Assembly: GCF_000725385.1 (NCBI RefSeq) | Contig: NZ_CP008884.1 | Location: 3,038,001-3,102,000 of the forward strand | Direction of reading: 5' to 3' | Length of the DNA: 64,000 bases | Origin: Dyella japonica A8 | GTDB lineage: Bacteria > Pseudomonadota > Gammaproteobacteria > Xanthomonadales > Rhodanobacteraceae | Shown: positions 36,494 to 45,187 of the stretch, piece by piece | Numbering within the stretch: position 1 is the stretch's first letter | How the letters are laid out: the number at the start of each line of letters is the position of its first letter | Position numbers and translations under genes: made by a program | The notes under the pieces: model-generated | Told to the model about the DNA's origin: nothing | The model's database searches: none | What the model saw: only the letters and a program-made list of their open reading frames with translations

Positions 36494-37282
36494 TTAAGCG
36501 AAATCGAGTCTCAAGTCGACTTTAAGCGTGATCATCCGGGCCTGACCCGATGCGACGGGATTGAACATCAGCGATTTGATTTCCGACGCCGCCCCAGCGA
36601 GTCCCGGGTAGATGTGGGACGTCGATATTCCCAATACGCGGAGGCGTTTTCTGATTTCCGGCTTCCACTTCGCCGGTATAGTGATTGTGCTGATGCCGGG
36701 GATGCGCAGTGGCGTGAAAGGGTCTGCAGGACACGCGAAGACCGATTTCTGGTTTAGATACCGCGCATCGGAGTAACGCGGCCTAACAAAGATGACCGTT
36801 CCCTGGTGTGGCTGAAGAGCGAAAAGCCCCATGGGCTTTGCGCGGTGCTCAACCGTGAATTGTGCAGTCGATGGGTCAAACAGCTCGTATTGGTCAGTGA
36901 CCGCTGTCTGTACGTGGATGAATGCGCCATCCGTAGTGTCGCCTTCTGCTGCCGCAAAATAAAGAGCGACAAGTGGATTGGTTGACCAGTCCAGAAGGCG
37001 TGTCGGCAGCCCATAGTGCTGCGCAAGGAACAACCACTCGAAGTCAGTGCGCGGAGGATTCACCAGCAACGGTACTGTGAGTCGACGAAATTCGGTCATC
37101 AAACTGCGTTCGAGCGTGCTCACATCGCCACCGGTGTTTTCCCCGGTCTTCCGCCCAAGCGACGAGATAAGCTCGTAGCTCTCATCGGAAATGCCACGAT
37201 AAAGCATCTCTCCCCCTCCTGATGAGGAGACTCCTGCCGCCATGATCCTTGACCACAACTCGTCTAATGTTTGTTCCAACAT
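36494..37282 (-). CDS. FRG domain-containing protein
   Basis: A 262-residue protein with the FRG domain over about residues 20-230. LYRGISDE is the strand-1 signature, WLFLAQHYGLPTRLLDW the most conserved block and NPLVALYFAA the following helix. The domain is named after its conserved residues and is common in mobile and defence loci, where its biochemical role is still open. It is the start of a run of same-strand genes with the HTH-like, nuclease-like and membrane proteins. Confidence 0.88.
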   Translation of the reverse strand: MLEQTLDELWSRIMAAGVSSSGGGEMLYRGISDESYELISSLGRKTGENTGGDVSTLERSLMTEFRRLTVPLLVNPPRTDFEWLFLAQHYGLPTRLLDWSTNPLVALYFAAAEGDTTDGAFIHVQTAVTDQYELFDPSTAQFTVEHRAKPMGLFALQPHQGTVIFVRPRYSDARYLNQKSVFACPADPFTPLRIPGISTITIPAKWKPEIRKRLRVLGISTSHIYPGLAGAASEIKSLMFNPVASGQARMITLKVDLRLDFA

Positions 37283-37314
37283 GGGGTGTTACTCATTTGA
37301 ATGAACCTTGGGGA

Positions 37315-38226
37315 CTATGTATGGCGTTCCGCACTTACCTTGTGCGGGGGATCAGTCAGCCACATGCCATCGATCTCATTATTCTTGGTGTCGTCATTGC
37401 GTTGCAATTTCTCAGCGTCAGTGACCAATCTCGGGGAAGGAAGGCCCAAGCGTCCGCACAAGGACGCAACTTCGTCGAAGTGCTCTGGGTGTATCACGCC
37501 AATTTCTTCGGCCAGAACTTGCGGATCTGCCTGAAGATACAGGTGCCTCACCAACCCATCGGTCTCAAAATCCACCGTTAGGCCTGCGTGGTCGATGCGA
37601 AGATGGTCTGCGCCGTGAACAGCTTGCGCGCCATTGACCTCAATGCCCGTCCGTACCGCGATTTGGGACGCGTCCACAATGAGCCGATGCTCCCGCTGAA
37701 ATTCCCAGCGCGTTCGCTTGTTCTTGTGGAAAACTAGTGACAGTAGGTCCATGCGCGCTTTGATCGCTTCAGGCGCTAGAAGCCGGGGAATATAGCGTGC
37801 CTCGAAGAATGGCGGGTCCTGTTCACCGTCTGCGGGGTCCAACAGCATCAGCAGCTCGCGACGAATCGAACGAATCAGTCGGTCATTCGACGTCTTGATA
37901 TAGACACCACCCTCACCATACATGGCCGACATACGTGGGGAGAAGGCTGAGTTCTCATGCCAACAGCTAATAAATGTTTGGCGCTTCGAGGCAAGGGCCA
38001 TTCTATGCGTAAGAGATCCAACTCGCGCCAGGGTGCCATCGTCTGGTCCATTTCCAAGGCAGTGCGCCTCCCGCGCCATGTCCTCGACAAGAGCGTTTAC
38101 CGCCTGTCGAGTCAGATGACCCTCCCTTTGGTCATCAAAGCAGCAGGCGAGACCAAAATAGACACCCTTTGTCAACCAAGTCTCAAGATGTTGCACCCGC
38201 ATGTAGTTGTACAGCGCCTTGATCAC
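37315..38226 (-). CDS. DUF2971-like protein
   Basis: A 303-residue protein. The conserved block FISCWHENSAFSPRMSAMYG matches the DUF2971 signature (a Ser-Cys-Trp followed by a spaced M.-Y), and LVFHKNKRTRWEFQREHRL is the second conserved region. No enzymatic function is established for the family, which recurs in defence islands. A GTG at 38226 is chosen because AGGGGA lies 6 nt upstream and the protein then begins IKALYNYM, close to the family start. It is 32 bp upstream of the FRG-domain gene and probably co-transcribed with it. Confidence 0.75.
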   Translation of the reverse strand: MIKALYNYMRVQHLETWLTKGVYFGLACCFDDQREGHLTRQAVNALVEDMAREAHCLGNGPDDGTLARVGSLTHRMALASKRQTFISCWHENSAFSPRMSAMYGEGGVYIKTSNDRLIRSIRRELLMLLDPADGEQDPPFFEARYIPRLLAPEAIKARMDLLSLVFHKNKRTRWEFQREHRLIVDASQIAVRTGIEVNGAQAVHGADHLRIDHAGLTVDFETDGLVRHLYLQADPQVLAEEIGVIHPEHFDEVASLCGRLGLPSPRLVTDAEKLQRNDDTKNNEIDGMWLTDPPHKVSAERHT

Positions 38227-38331
38227 GAACTTTCCCCTTGTGCTCTTCCCCGTTAACGCCCTATCGCTCCTGACTCCGCCAACCGTGCTGGTAAAGGCAT
38301 AACTTTCCCGATACAAGGGTTTACCACGCCC

Positions 38332-38880
38332 TTACCACTCATCGGCCGCGCTGCCATCCGCTACGTACTCGCTGTCATCTTCAAATTCATCAAAGAAGAC
38401 TTGCGGGTTGGCGATGAGCCCCATAATTTCGAGTCGTGCCTTCCTCTTCTCCGGATCCATGTCTTCGTAGTGCGACTCCAGCTCATCCATGACCTCGGCC
38501 TTGGATGCATCAGACTTGAAGCAGTCAAGGTAGTCTTTAATCAGGGCAGGGTCGAAGTTCAGTGGATAATCGCGAGCAAGAAGGCGAGACCAAAGCGAAG
38601 CAATGGTTTGCGGGCTTGCCAGGGCAAGCTCCTCTACTTCGCCAGGAGCCAGGTAACTGACAAAGTTCAAGTAGCTAGCCGCCGTGCCTTGGGAAGATCC
38701 GGGACTAAGAAGCCTGACAAAGGAGTGCTTGAGGAGTAGGGCAACAGGACCAGGAAATTTTCGGAAATCTACGACAATTTCATTACCGCTGTAGTGCACC
38801 CTAATGCTATCGGATTCCTTGATGTGCGCGATTGACCTCTGTGTTTCCTCAAATTCATCAAAGTACGCAACTCTCTCCAT
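38332..38880 (-). CDS. stand-alone homologue of the GinB recombinase N-terminal domain
   Basis: A 182-residue protein. Residues 4 to about 115 align without gaps to residues 33 to about 145 of the tyrosine recombinase at 48722-50251, sharing YFD.F, ES, LLKH.FVRL.S and LWSRLL; I count about 40 identities over about 100 positions by eye. No catalytic recombinase domain follows; the C-terminal 65 residues are acidic (ESHYEDMDPEKRKARLEIMG, then FFDEFEDDSEYVADG). It could bind recombinase sites or partner proteins without cutting, as a regulator, a directionality factor or a domesticated fragment. Confidence 0.78.
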   Translation of the reverse strand: MERVAYFDEFEETQRSIAHIKESDSIRVHYSGNEIVVDFRKFPGPVALLLKHSFVRLLSPGSSQGTAASYLNFVSYLAPGEVEELALASPQTIASLWSRLLARDYPLNFDPALIKDYLDCFKSDASKAEVMDELESHYEDMDPEKRKARLEIMGLIANPQVFFDEFEDDSEYVADGSAADEW

Positions 38881-38962
38881 GTCCCGTTGCGCGCAGAAGG
38901 CTAGCGACTGTTGCAGTGGTAATGCGGATATTCGTTGCGTGTCAATGACCAGCCCAAAACAG

Positions 38963-39163
38963 TCACGCCTTGCGCCATTGATCCGGTTTCCCGGCTTTGG
39001 TGTGGCGCACGCGCTCTACGTCCGGATTTGTAGATCCCATCTTTCGAGCCATTTCTATGGCCTCTGCCTGAGTGGGGGCGGTCGCACTTGCGCGTTTGGC
39101 ACCTGCTTTGCGCACCGCATAGTCACCTTGATCACGCCGTTCGACAAACAACTTTTTGCTCAT
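38963..39163 (-). CDS. DUF2188 domain protein
   Basis: A 66-residue protein of the DUF2188 type (FVERRDQGDYAVRKAGAKRA; TQAEAIEMARKM; two-strand plus helix layout). AGGAG lies about 9 nt ahead of ATG 39163. Function unknown. It follows the S8 peptidase gene by 63 bp on the same strand. Confidence 0.8.
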   Translation of the reverse strand: MSKKLFVERRDQGDYAVRKAGAKRASATAPTQAEAIEMARKMGSTNPDVERVRHTKAGKPDQWRKA

Positions 39164-39226
39164 GCCGCTTTTCTCCTGGCTGTTAGGGGAGTCGCGTACC
39201 AGAGGAATCATTTGACTCGCGAAATC

Positions 39227-41431
39227 TCAAGGAGCACCGCCTGAAGTCACTTCTGCGTGCGACTGGACGCTAAGTGTCTGCAGAATGGGAAACTGCGTCT
39301 GGATTCTCGTTAGGAGATCCGTGACACCAGGTGCTTCGATCGTCACGACCAGGGCGAAGGGCATTGGCACGGCATCCTCGCTCCTGACGGCCTCGCTTTC
39401 ATCGCGAACCTGGTAGTTGATATGAAAATATGGATCTTCAAGGTCATCCACGCCAACGCGACACTTATTGTGTAGCACCGTGTCCCAACGCATGGAATCT
39501 CGCCTGAGCTGTTCTTCAGTTTTATACATTCCGCTGCCAAATAGGGGCAGTGACTTCTTCGGACCCTTGTAGCATCGCACCCACAAGCCCGCTCGCGTGT
39601 AGTTGATGGCGTGGGCGGAATCAACTGGGGCGCGATAGCAAAACGTCGCCCCCAGCTTTATGAAGCTGCCGGACGGAAGTCCAGTGGGGATCGGGATCTG
39701 AGCTTTCTGAGGATGACCCGGCCGGGTTACTCCCTGGTATACGACACGCACGACATCTAGTGGGGTGTAGAGAATTTCCTCCGGATTAAGAGGAATGCGC
39801 CCCCAGCCGACCTCCGGGCGAGTGTGGCTGCGCGGACTGTATTCACAGGCATTGATTATGAGTGCTTGAAGGGTGACTGGGTCGAAAGAGGATCTACTCA
39901 TCGAGTCCGCCCCTGCAGCAACGCGTAGTGCCAAGGGGCTCGCGAAGCTGGTACCCGCCACTGCGACAACGCCGCCGGCAATTGGATTAAATACCGGCAC
40001 AGGTTCTTCGTCCGATCCTCCGAATGCCACCGCGTCAGGCTTCACATAGCCAGGACTCCGGCCTGGACCTACCGCACTATACGGTGCGCGCCCCCACTTC
40101 CTCTTCGTTGAGCCAGCGGCGCCAATTGAAAACACGTTGACTGCGTCGCCGGGAGGCTGGATTCGCGCCAACTCTCCGTCAAGTAGCCCGTTATTTCCGA
40201 CCGCGGCGGTGCACAAGGTACGCCCGTCTGCAAGCTCCGTATCGAGTCGAGATGTCCATTCGTGCACATCATCATCAAAGAAGGTTGCGATCGGCCCCAG
40301 ACTTACGTTTGCAAAACGATACGGGGAACCAGATACGCGTGCACTTCGGAGCGCCGTTACGATGCGATCCAGAACATCCAGCGCTTGCTCGGGGCTGTCG
40401 GATGTGGGAAGTACTCGATGATGATCGACTTTGCAAAAGGGAACCGGTAGCGCGATTGTGGCGTGCTCCACATGCCCAAATAGGAACGCAGACGTGACGT
40501 TGAGACCATGAGCTAGTTCACCAGGTAATGGGGGCTGAAGGTTGCTGCTCGCGAACTCGCTAGCGTGACCGGGAAAGGCGTTTGCGATGCCACCGTCAAA
40601 GATCGCAGCTTTTACGTTGGATCCTGCTGTTTGCTCTGGGATCTTGAGTTTATTGAAGGTCTTTGTGAGTGTGCCTTTCAGTTGCCAGTCACCCTGCAAT
40701 TGAGGCATCGAGCGGATTACGCGAATACGGGAAAACTTGGCAAGCTCTGCTACCTTCTCAGGAGCAATTTGAACACCCGCGAAAGTGAGTCCCGGAACGA
40801 ATCTTAGGCCTCGTGCAGTGACATTCCCCCCAAGTTCTTCTACCAGCGATCTGAAGGCTACCAAGATATCTGCATCTGACTCGTTTGCATGCAGCGTGAT
40901 GTGGACATGGTTGGGCCACTTGGAATCACTCCTGATTCTTAGCTTCTCTTCGTTCTGGTAGGGATCAATAAGTTCTATTCGAGCAAACTGCTCCTGCTTT
41001 CCCACTGCCGTAGTTGCGTCGCGGAGCTTTCCATCCATCGACAGAAAGTCATCCGCCGTCCCCGACACAAAAATTGAAGCCGTCTCAAGCGACGAGGTCG
41101 CTCCCCCGCGTTGCTTTCGAGGGCTGATTTTCACTGGCCGCGAACCAAGAATGGTCAGCCCTGCATCACGCAGAAGACTGGCAGGGAAGTACGTCTTGGC
41201 CAGGAAGGCGGGATGAAGGACCACTTTTGCGGTCACTTCTCGCCTAGGGGCAAAGCGCAGCGGTGTTGCCTCCGCAAAATTTTGAACAGCGACCAATTGT
41301 GGATGCAAGGCCTCTCGCGCATCCTCGATAGAGTAGGGGAGCCACTTGGATCCGCCCCCTGCTGGCCACGATAGCTGTCCAATCAATTCCTGGCCATTGG
41401 AGATCAATACATTTCGCTGCTTCTCTGCCAT
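39227..41431 (-). CDS. iteS: S8 family (subtilisin-like) peptidase, paired with AAA ATPase
   Basis: A 734-residue subtilisin-fold serine peptidase. The catalytic triad fits Asp279 (AIFDGGIANA), His308 (AHGLNVTSAF) and Ser495 (AGTSFASPLAL), with oxyanion Asn413 (AVGNNG). The N-terminal ~260 residues are an extra domain and the C-terminal ~200 a beta-rich domain; there is no signal peptide, so it acts in the cytoplasm. It begins 5 bp after the AAA ATPase gene, with its ribosome site overlapping that stop codon. Such ATPase/S8 pairs recur in genomic islands and have been named IteA/IteS as an anti-phage pair; I assign the names from the pairing and lengths, without a search. Confidence 0.85.
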   Translation of the reverse strand: MAEKQRNVLISNGQELIGQLSWPAGGGSKWLPYSIEDAREALHPQLVAVQNFAEATPLRFAPRREVTAKVVLHPAFLAKTYFPASLLRDAGLTILGSRPVKISPRKQRGGATSSLETASIFVSGTADDFLSMDGKLRDATTAVGKQEQFARIELIDPYQNEEKLRIRSDSKWPNHVHITLHANESDADILVAFRSLVEELGGNVTARGLRFVPGLTFAGVQIAPEKVAELAKFSRIRVIRSMPQLQGDWQLKGTLTKTFNKLKIPEQTAGSNVKAAIFDGGIANAFPGHASEFASSNLQPPLPGELAHGLNVTSAFLFGHVEHATIALPVPFCKVDHHRVLPTSDSPEQALDVLDRIVTALRSARVSGSPYRFANVSLGPIATFFDDDVHEWTSRLDTELADGRTLCTAAVGNNGLLDGELARIQPPGDAVNVFSIGAAGSTKRKWGRAPYSAVGPGRSPGYVKPDAVAFGGSDEEPVPVFNPIAGGVVAVAGTSFASPLALRVAAGADSMSRSSFDPVTLQALIINACEYSPRSHTRPEVGWGRIPLNPEEILYTPLDVVRVVYQGVTRPGHPQKAQIPIPTGLPSGSFIKLGATFCYRAPVDSAHAINYTRAGLWVRCYKGPKKSLPLFGSGMYKTEEQLRRDSMRWDTVLHNKCRVGVDDLEDPYFHINYQVRDESEAVRSEDAVPMPFALVVTIEAPGVTDLLTRIQTQFPILQTLSVQSHAEVTSGGAP

Positions 41432-41436
41432 AACCT

Positions 41437-42537
41437 TTATCCTTTTCGGCTTAGCAATCGAGATACCGTTGATGCGTTGATATGAAGCTCTTTGCCTATG
41501 GCGCGCATTGATTTGCCTTCGGCTTGCATGCGCTTAACCTGCAAGTAGCGCTTCACCTCTTCGTCCTTCAAAGTCTCGGGGGCGATTAGGCTCAGCGCGG
41601 CTTCTTCAAACGTTACCCCGTTGAGAGCCACCTGCCGCCGCGCACGATTTATAAGACGAGGTGTATCAGACAACGGGTGTCCTGCAAGCGCGGGTGCGAT
41701 TTGTGCCGCCAACCCTTGATCGCACCCCAGGCGAAGCAAGAGTGTTTCCACCTGCGACTTTGTGCTTTCAGGAAAGCGCAACCAGAGATCGAACCGGCGG
41801 AAAACCGCGCGATCCAGCAACTCCTCATGATTAGTTGCCGCAACAAGAAGAGACGTCGATGGCCACTCATCTATAGCCTGCAGGAGAACATTCACTACTC
41901 GCTTTAGTTCTCCCACATCCTGCCCATCGTCCCTTCGCTTGGCGAACGCGTCGAATTCATCGAGTAAGAGCACGCAAGGCTGTGATCGTGCGTGAGAAAG
42001 CACCCTCACAAGATTGTTGCCGGTCTTACCTAGAAGGCTGTTCACGGCTGCCGCTAAGTTAAGGGTAACTAGGGGGATGTGAAGCTGTTCCGCCAGGTAA
42101 GTGGCGGCAAGTGTCTTGCCGACACCTGGCGGACCAGACAACAACAATGTACGCGATGGCTCCAAATCGAACGCGATCAACTTGTCCGCTTGTTGCCATT
42201 CCTGGATCACACTCTCGAGCCCGGCCTCAATTTCCGGCGCCCATACTGGTTGTACGCCAAGGTGCGCCGGGAACTGGATGGTTGTGAGGGGGAGGTTGCT
42301 GTCGGCATCAACGGGACTCAGCGTTGCTTGTTGAGCAGCAGAATCGCGAGCAAGAGTTAGGCGCGACTCACTTGCCTCGGATAAAGCCTTCGAGAGGATG
42401 GCTGCCAAGGGGGACTTTTCGCGCCGCAGCCTGGCGATCAAACGAGATAGCCTGAGTTGAAACGCTGTCGCGTTGCCAGCGCAGCCCTCTCGCACCAAAG
42501 CGATCCATTCGACCTGGGATGCAGTAGGTGTTGCCAC
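41437..42537 (-). CDS. iteA: AAA ATPase with C-terminal HTH, partner of the S8 peptidase
   Basis: A 366-residue AAA ATPase. Walker A is SGPPGVGKT (about residues 134-142), Walker B LLLDEFDAF, sensor 1 AATNHEE and the arginine-finger region FRRFDLW. The last ~35 residues form a helix-turn-helix (GKSMRAIGKELHINASTVSRL). A GTG at 42537 is proposed, since the frame upstream runs through an inverted-repeat operator. The HTH could bind that operator, making the ATPase both enzyme and autoregulator (inference). Its coupling to the S8 peptidase suggests it senses a trigger or unfolds substrates for proteolysis. Confidence 0.84.
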   Translation of the reverse strand: MATPTASQVEWIALVREGCAGNATAFQLRLSRLIARLRREKSPLAAILSKALSEASESRLTLARDSAAQQATLSPVDADSNLPLTTIQFPAHLGVQPVWAPEIEAGLESVIQEWQQADKLIAFDLEPSRTLLLSGPPGVGKTLAATYLAEQLHIPLVTLNLAAAVNSLLGKTGNNLVRVLSHARSQPCVLLLDEFDAFAKRRDDGQDVGELKRVVNVLLQAIDEWPSTSLLVAATNHEELLDRAVFRRFDLWLRFPESTKSQVETLLLRLGCDQGLAAQIAPALAGHPLSDTPRLINRARRQVALNGVTFEEAALSLIAPETLKDEEVKRYLQVKRMQAEGKSMRAIGKELHINASTVSRLLSRKG

Positions 42538-42570
42538 ATGTATTCTCGGGTTTGTTGCGTGTGTTGCGAA

Positions 42571-42594
42571 GTGTTGCACATAACAATGCAACAC
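42571..42594. promoter_or_regulatory. GTGTTGCA inverted repeat upstream of the ATPase gene
   Basis: GTGTTGCA (42571-42578) and TGCAACAC (42587-42594) flank an 8-bp spacer, with further direct half-sites GTGTTGC at 42561-42567 and TTGTTGC at 42552-42558. The spacing of the half-sites is about 10 bp. This is a probable operator of the ATPase/peptidase genes. Confidence 0.6.
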
Positions 42595-42909
42595 TACAAG
42601 TCCTTGAATCCCTCGCGCAACCGGTGTCGTTTATTCGTAAAATCAATACCTTGGTAAACACAATCCTGGGCGAGAGTTTCTGGGGCCCCAGAGGAATCGC
42701 CCCGCAAGGGCCGAGGGCGCCGCAGCGCAACAAGGGCATTTCACCAGACCAGCCTTGCCAATTCGCTAACCTTGCGCCGGCTCGGCTGATGACCTGATGG
42801 CTTGTTCGCAGGACTGAGCCGCACAGAGCTGCGACAGGGAGCTCAGTTGCGCCGAACCCGCGGGCGGCGGTGATCGACGTGACAATTGTTCGGGTCAGGT
42901 GCTGAGACG

Positions 42910-43248
42910 ATGACGGCGTACGTTGAACGCATGAACAACATCGTCATCGAATGGTCGAAGCCCGGCTTCACTGCCGATCACGAGCTTTGGCTCGCCAGGA
43001 TTGTGGAGCCGCATGTCACCGGCAACTTCGCCACGCTGGTCCATATGCGCATCGACGGGCAGTGGCACCTGTTTTGGTATCCAAGCACCGACTCAAGCAA
43101 GAACAAGTCGTTTGAGATTGGCTCAAGAGAGAAGGGGACAGCCTGGGTCGAGAAGTGGGCAAGCCATCATGGAACAACCCTGAGACCCAGCCCTCAAGGT
43201 CACCCAGGCCACTGCGCCTTCTCAAGCTATGAGATCAGGCGCCTATAG
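42910..43248 (+). CDS. hypothetical protein
   Basis: A 112-residue protein of unknown family with Trp-rich amphipathic strands (NIVIEWSKPGFTADHELWLA; VHMRIDGQWHLFWYPS; AWVEKWASHHG). The start has GAGACG directly before the ATG. It is the first of three plus-strand genes ending with the SRAP protein. Confidence 0.6.
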   Translation: MTAYVERMNNIVIEWSKPGFTADHELWLARIVEPHVTGNFATLVHMRIDGQWHLFWYPSTDSSKNKSFEIGSREKGTAWVEKWASHHGTTLRPSPQGHPGHCAFSSYEIRRL

Positions 43249-43257
43249 CTTGCCGAC

Positions 43258-43473
43258 ATGACTACCCGCGCTCAGCTCCAAAAGGCGTTGAATCGCCTTG
43301 AGGCCTATCTGCCTCACCTCTTGGATCAGTTCCCAGAGCCCGAGAACTTCTGGCCGGCGTTCGCCGGCGAGGCCGATCCCGTCCTAGATGGTGCGCCTGC
43401 TCATGACCACGACTGGGTCGCGGACAGGCTGGAGAGTATGCTGCGCTTTCACGGGGCACCGTCCCCGCGTTAG
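43258..43473 (+). CDS. small hypothetical protein upstream of SRAP gene
   Basis: A 71-residue acidic protein (ALNRLEAYLPHLLDQFPEPE; HDWVADRLESML) of unknown function. It lies 10 bp after the preceding gene and 11 bp before the SRAP gene, so the three appear co-transcribed. Confidence 0.55.
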   Translation: MTTRAQLQKALNRLEAYLPHLLDQFPEPENFWPAFAGEADPVLDGAPAHDHDWVADRLESMLRFHGAPSPR

Positions 43474-43483
43474 GGGTCGTGCC

Positions 43484-44452
43484 ATGTGCTACTCCGCCCA
43501 GGTCGAAGCCGACTACGAAAAGTTTGTCCGTACGTACGGCGCCATCATCAGCATCAAGCGTTTCGTTGAGCTGTTTTGGGAGAAGCGCAAAGACGGCGGC
43601 TGGACCAAGATTCCCAAGGCCATGCGCGAGGCGTTCCGCAAGCCCCATGGTGAAGAAGGCTTTGAACTCGCCAAGATCGTCGCCGAGGGTGATCGCGAAC
43701 TTGAGGAGAAGCTCAAGGCTGAGCATGCCACCCAAACCGAACGGCTCGCCAAAGCTGAAGCCGTATTGGCCGGACCCAAGCCCACCAAGAAAGCCGCCGA
43801 AGACCAGCGCATAGCCAAAAAGAAGATCAAAGCCGCCGAGCGGAACCTGGATGATCTGTTGCGCCGCGAGCCGGAGCCAGACGACTCACGCATTTACCCG
43901 GGCAGCTATGCCCCGGTGATGATCGAGAAAGACGGCCAGCGCATCGTTGTCCCCATGCGCTACCAATGCCGTCTGCCCGGCTGGGACGAAAGGACTGAGC
44001 GGAAATACCCGGGCACCTATAACGCGCGGCGCGACAAGCTGGAAGAGACATGGGGCAAGCTCTTTGGCCATCGTCACGGCATCATGATCGTGACGAAGTT
44101 CTACGAGAACGTCTCACGGCACAAGATGGAGGGGAGGGAGCTTGCGCCGAACGAGGAGGAAGAGAACGTCATCCTCGAGTTCGCCCCGCAGCCGCCCCAG
44201 GAAATGCTCGTAGCCTGCTTATGGAACCTGTCACCTCATGGTGACCACGACACTGACCTGTTCTCATTCGCCGCCATCACGGACGAGCCGCCGCCAGAGG
44301 TCTCAGAAGCTGGCCACGACCGCTGCATTGTCCCGATCAAGCCGGAGCACCTCGAAGCCTGGCTAAGCCCAGATCCGAACAACCTAGAAGCCCTGTACGC
44401 CATCCTGGATGACCGGGTGCGGCCTTATTACGCGCACAAGCTCGCTGCATAA
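43484..44452 (+). CDS. SOS response-associated peptidase (SRAP/HMCES-like), enlarged
   Basis: A 322-residue SRAP-domain protein. The fold's reactive residue is Cys2 after Met removal (MCYSAQ), which in YedK/HMCES forms a thiazolidine link to abasic sites in single-stranded DNA. YPGTYNARRDKLE, TKFYEN and GHDRCIVPI correspond to the other conserved positions (Asn, Glu, His). About 100 extra residues between roughly 45 and 150 include a charged coiled coil (LEEKLKAEHATQTERLAKAE), making it half again as long as YedK. The start is fixed by the Cys2 requirement. Shields against damage in mobile DNA would fit its setting. Confidence 0.88.
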   Translation: MCYSAQVEADYEKFVRTYGAIISIKRFVELFWEKRKDGGWTKIPKAMREAFRKPHGEEGFELAKIVAEGDRELEEKLKAEHATQTERLAKAEAVLAGPKPTKKAAEDQRIAKKKIKAAERNLDDLLRREPEPDDSRIYPGSYAPVMIEKDGQRIVVPMRYQCRLPGWDERTERKYPGTYNARRDKLEETWGKLFGHRHGIMIVTKFYENVSRHKMEGRELAPNEEEENVILEFAPQPPQEMLVACLWNLSPHGDHDTDLFSFAAITDEPPPEVSEAGHDRCIVPIKPEHLEAWLSPDPNNLEALYAILDDRVRPYYAHKLAA

Positions 44453-44479
44453 GCAGCCCTATCCCTCCAGGCAGAGACC

Positions 44480-44740
44480 CTATCGCTGCGGAGCCTCATG
44501 GGCACGCAGAATGGACTCTAGCTCAGACAAGACTACTTCCGAATCCACATATCGACCGGACTGGCGCGCTCGTTCGCTAGAAGCAATGGCTCGAGCGAGA
44601 AACTCGGTCCTTGCCCGGCGACGTGTCACTGCCTGGCGCAGGACTGAGTCAACGAATTCCTCCAGGCCCTCTCGATCTCCAAGCAGTATTCGGGCCTCAG
44701 ACAGTATCTCTTGATCCACGCTGATGCTTGTCCGAGCCAT
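44480..44740 (-). CDS. RHH/antitoxin-like protein
   Basis: An 86-residue protein opening with ARTSISVDQEILSEAR, a strand-helix pattern of ribbon-helix-helix antitoxins, followed by charged helices. It starts 4 bp after the stop of the XRE gene and is probably translated by coupling. No toxin is recognised next to it, though the plus-strand genes beyond the operator have not been excluded. Confidence 0.68.
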   Translation of the reverse strand: MARTSISVDQEILSEARILLGDREGLEEFVDSVLRQAVTRRRARTEFLARAIASSERARQSGRYVDSEVVLSELESILRAHEAPQR

Positions 44741-44744
44741 GGCA

Positions 44745-45071
44745 TTACTTTCCTTTTCGCTGTCCCAAGTCTCGCAGAAGGCGATCCTTATCGCTGGAAG
44801 TGAGCTTATCGAAAGCAAGGATCATTGCAGCAAGCCGATCATCGGTTGCAAATAGGTACGGGAGGGGAACTTGAAGCGCTTTTGCCAGGCGCTGAATGGT
44901 GGCCATGTCAGGCTCGTGGACCCCCTGTTCATACCTGTTGATGCGGGTGCTGGCCACAAATGGGTCGATCCCTGCTTCAATTCCAAGGTTCTTCTGAGAA
45001 AGGGCCCGCTCTTCTCTGGCCTCTTTCAGCCGCCGCTGGAAAGTCAGGCGGATATCGGCATCACTGGGCAT
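44745..45071 (-). CDS. XRE family HTH regulator (copy 1)
   Basis: A 108-residue Cro/CI-type regulator with the HTH at about residues 10-65 (LSQKNLGIEAGIDPFVASTR; INRYEQGVHEPD) and a C-terminal segment VPLPYLFATDDRLAAMILAF. It is paralogous to the XRE protein at 60562-60903 over the whole length. It faces a hypothetical gene across an operator array and precedes the RHH-like gene in an operon. Confidence 0.9.
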   Translation of the reverse strand: MPSDADIRLTFQRRLKEAREERALSQKNLGIEAGIDPFVASTRINRYEQGVHEPDMATIQRLAKALQVPLPYLFATDDRLAAMILAFDKLTSSDKDRLLRDLGQRKGK

Positions 45072-45080
45072 GCGTACGGG

Positions 45081-45144
45081 TCTCGTAGACGGATGCTACG
45101 AGATTCGTAATTTTGCCTTGAGTCGGATACTACGAATTTCGTAG
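45081..45144. promoter_or_regulatory. palindromic operator array CTACGAA-N-TTCGTAG
   Basis: CTACGAATTTCGTAG (45130-45144) is a perfect 15-bp palindrome. A two-mismatch copy lies at 45096-45110, centred 34 bp away, and a half-site TCTCGTAG (45081-45088) forms an 8-bp inverted repeat with 45096-45103. They fill the gap between divergent genes and are the likely sites of the XRE protein. Confidence 0.75.
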
Positions 45145-45187
45145 CATGCAACACAAGGCCCGTACGGCAGAAATTTAGGAAGCGGTC

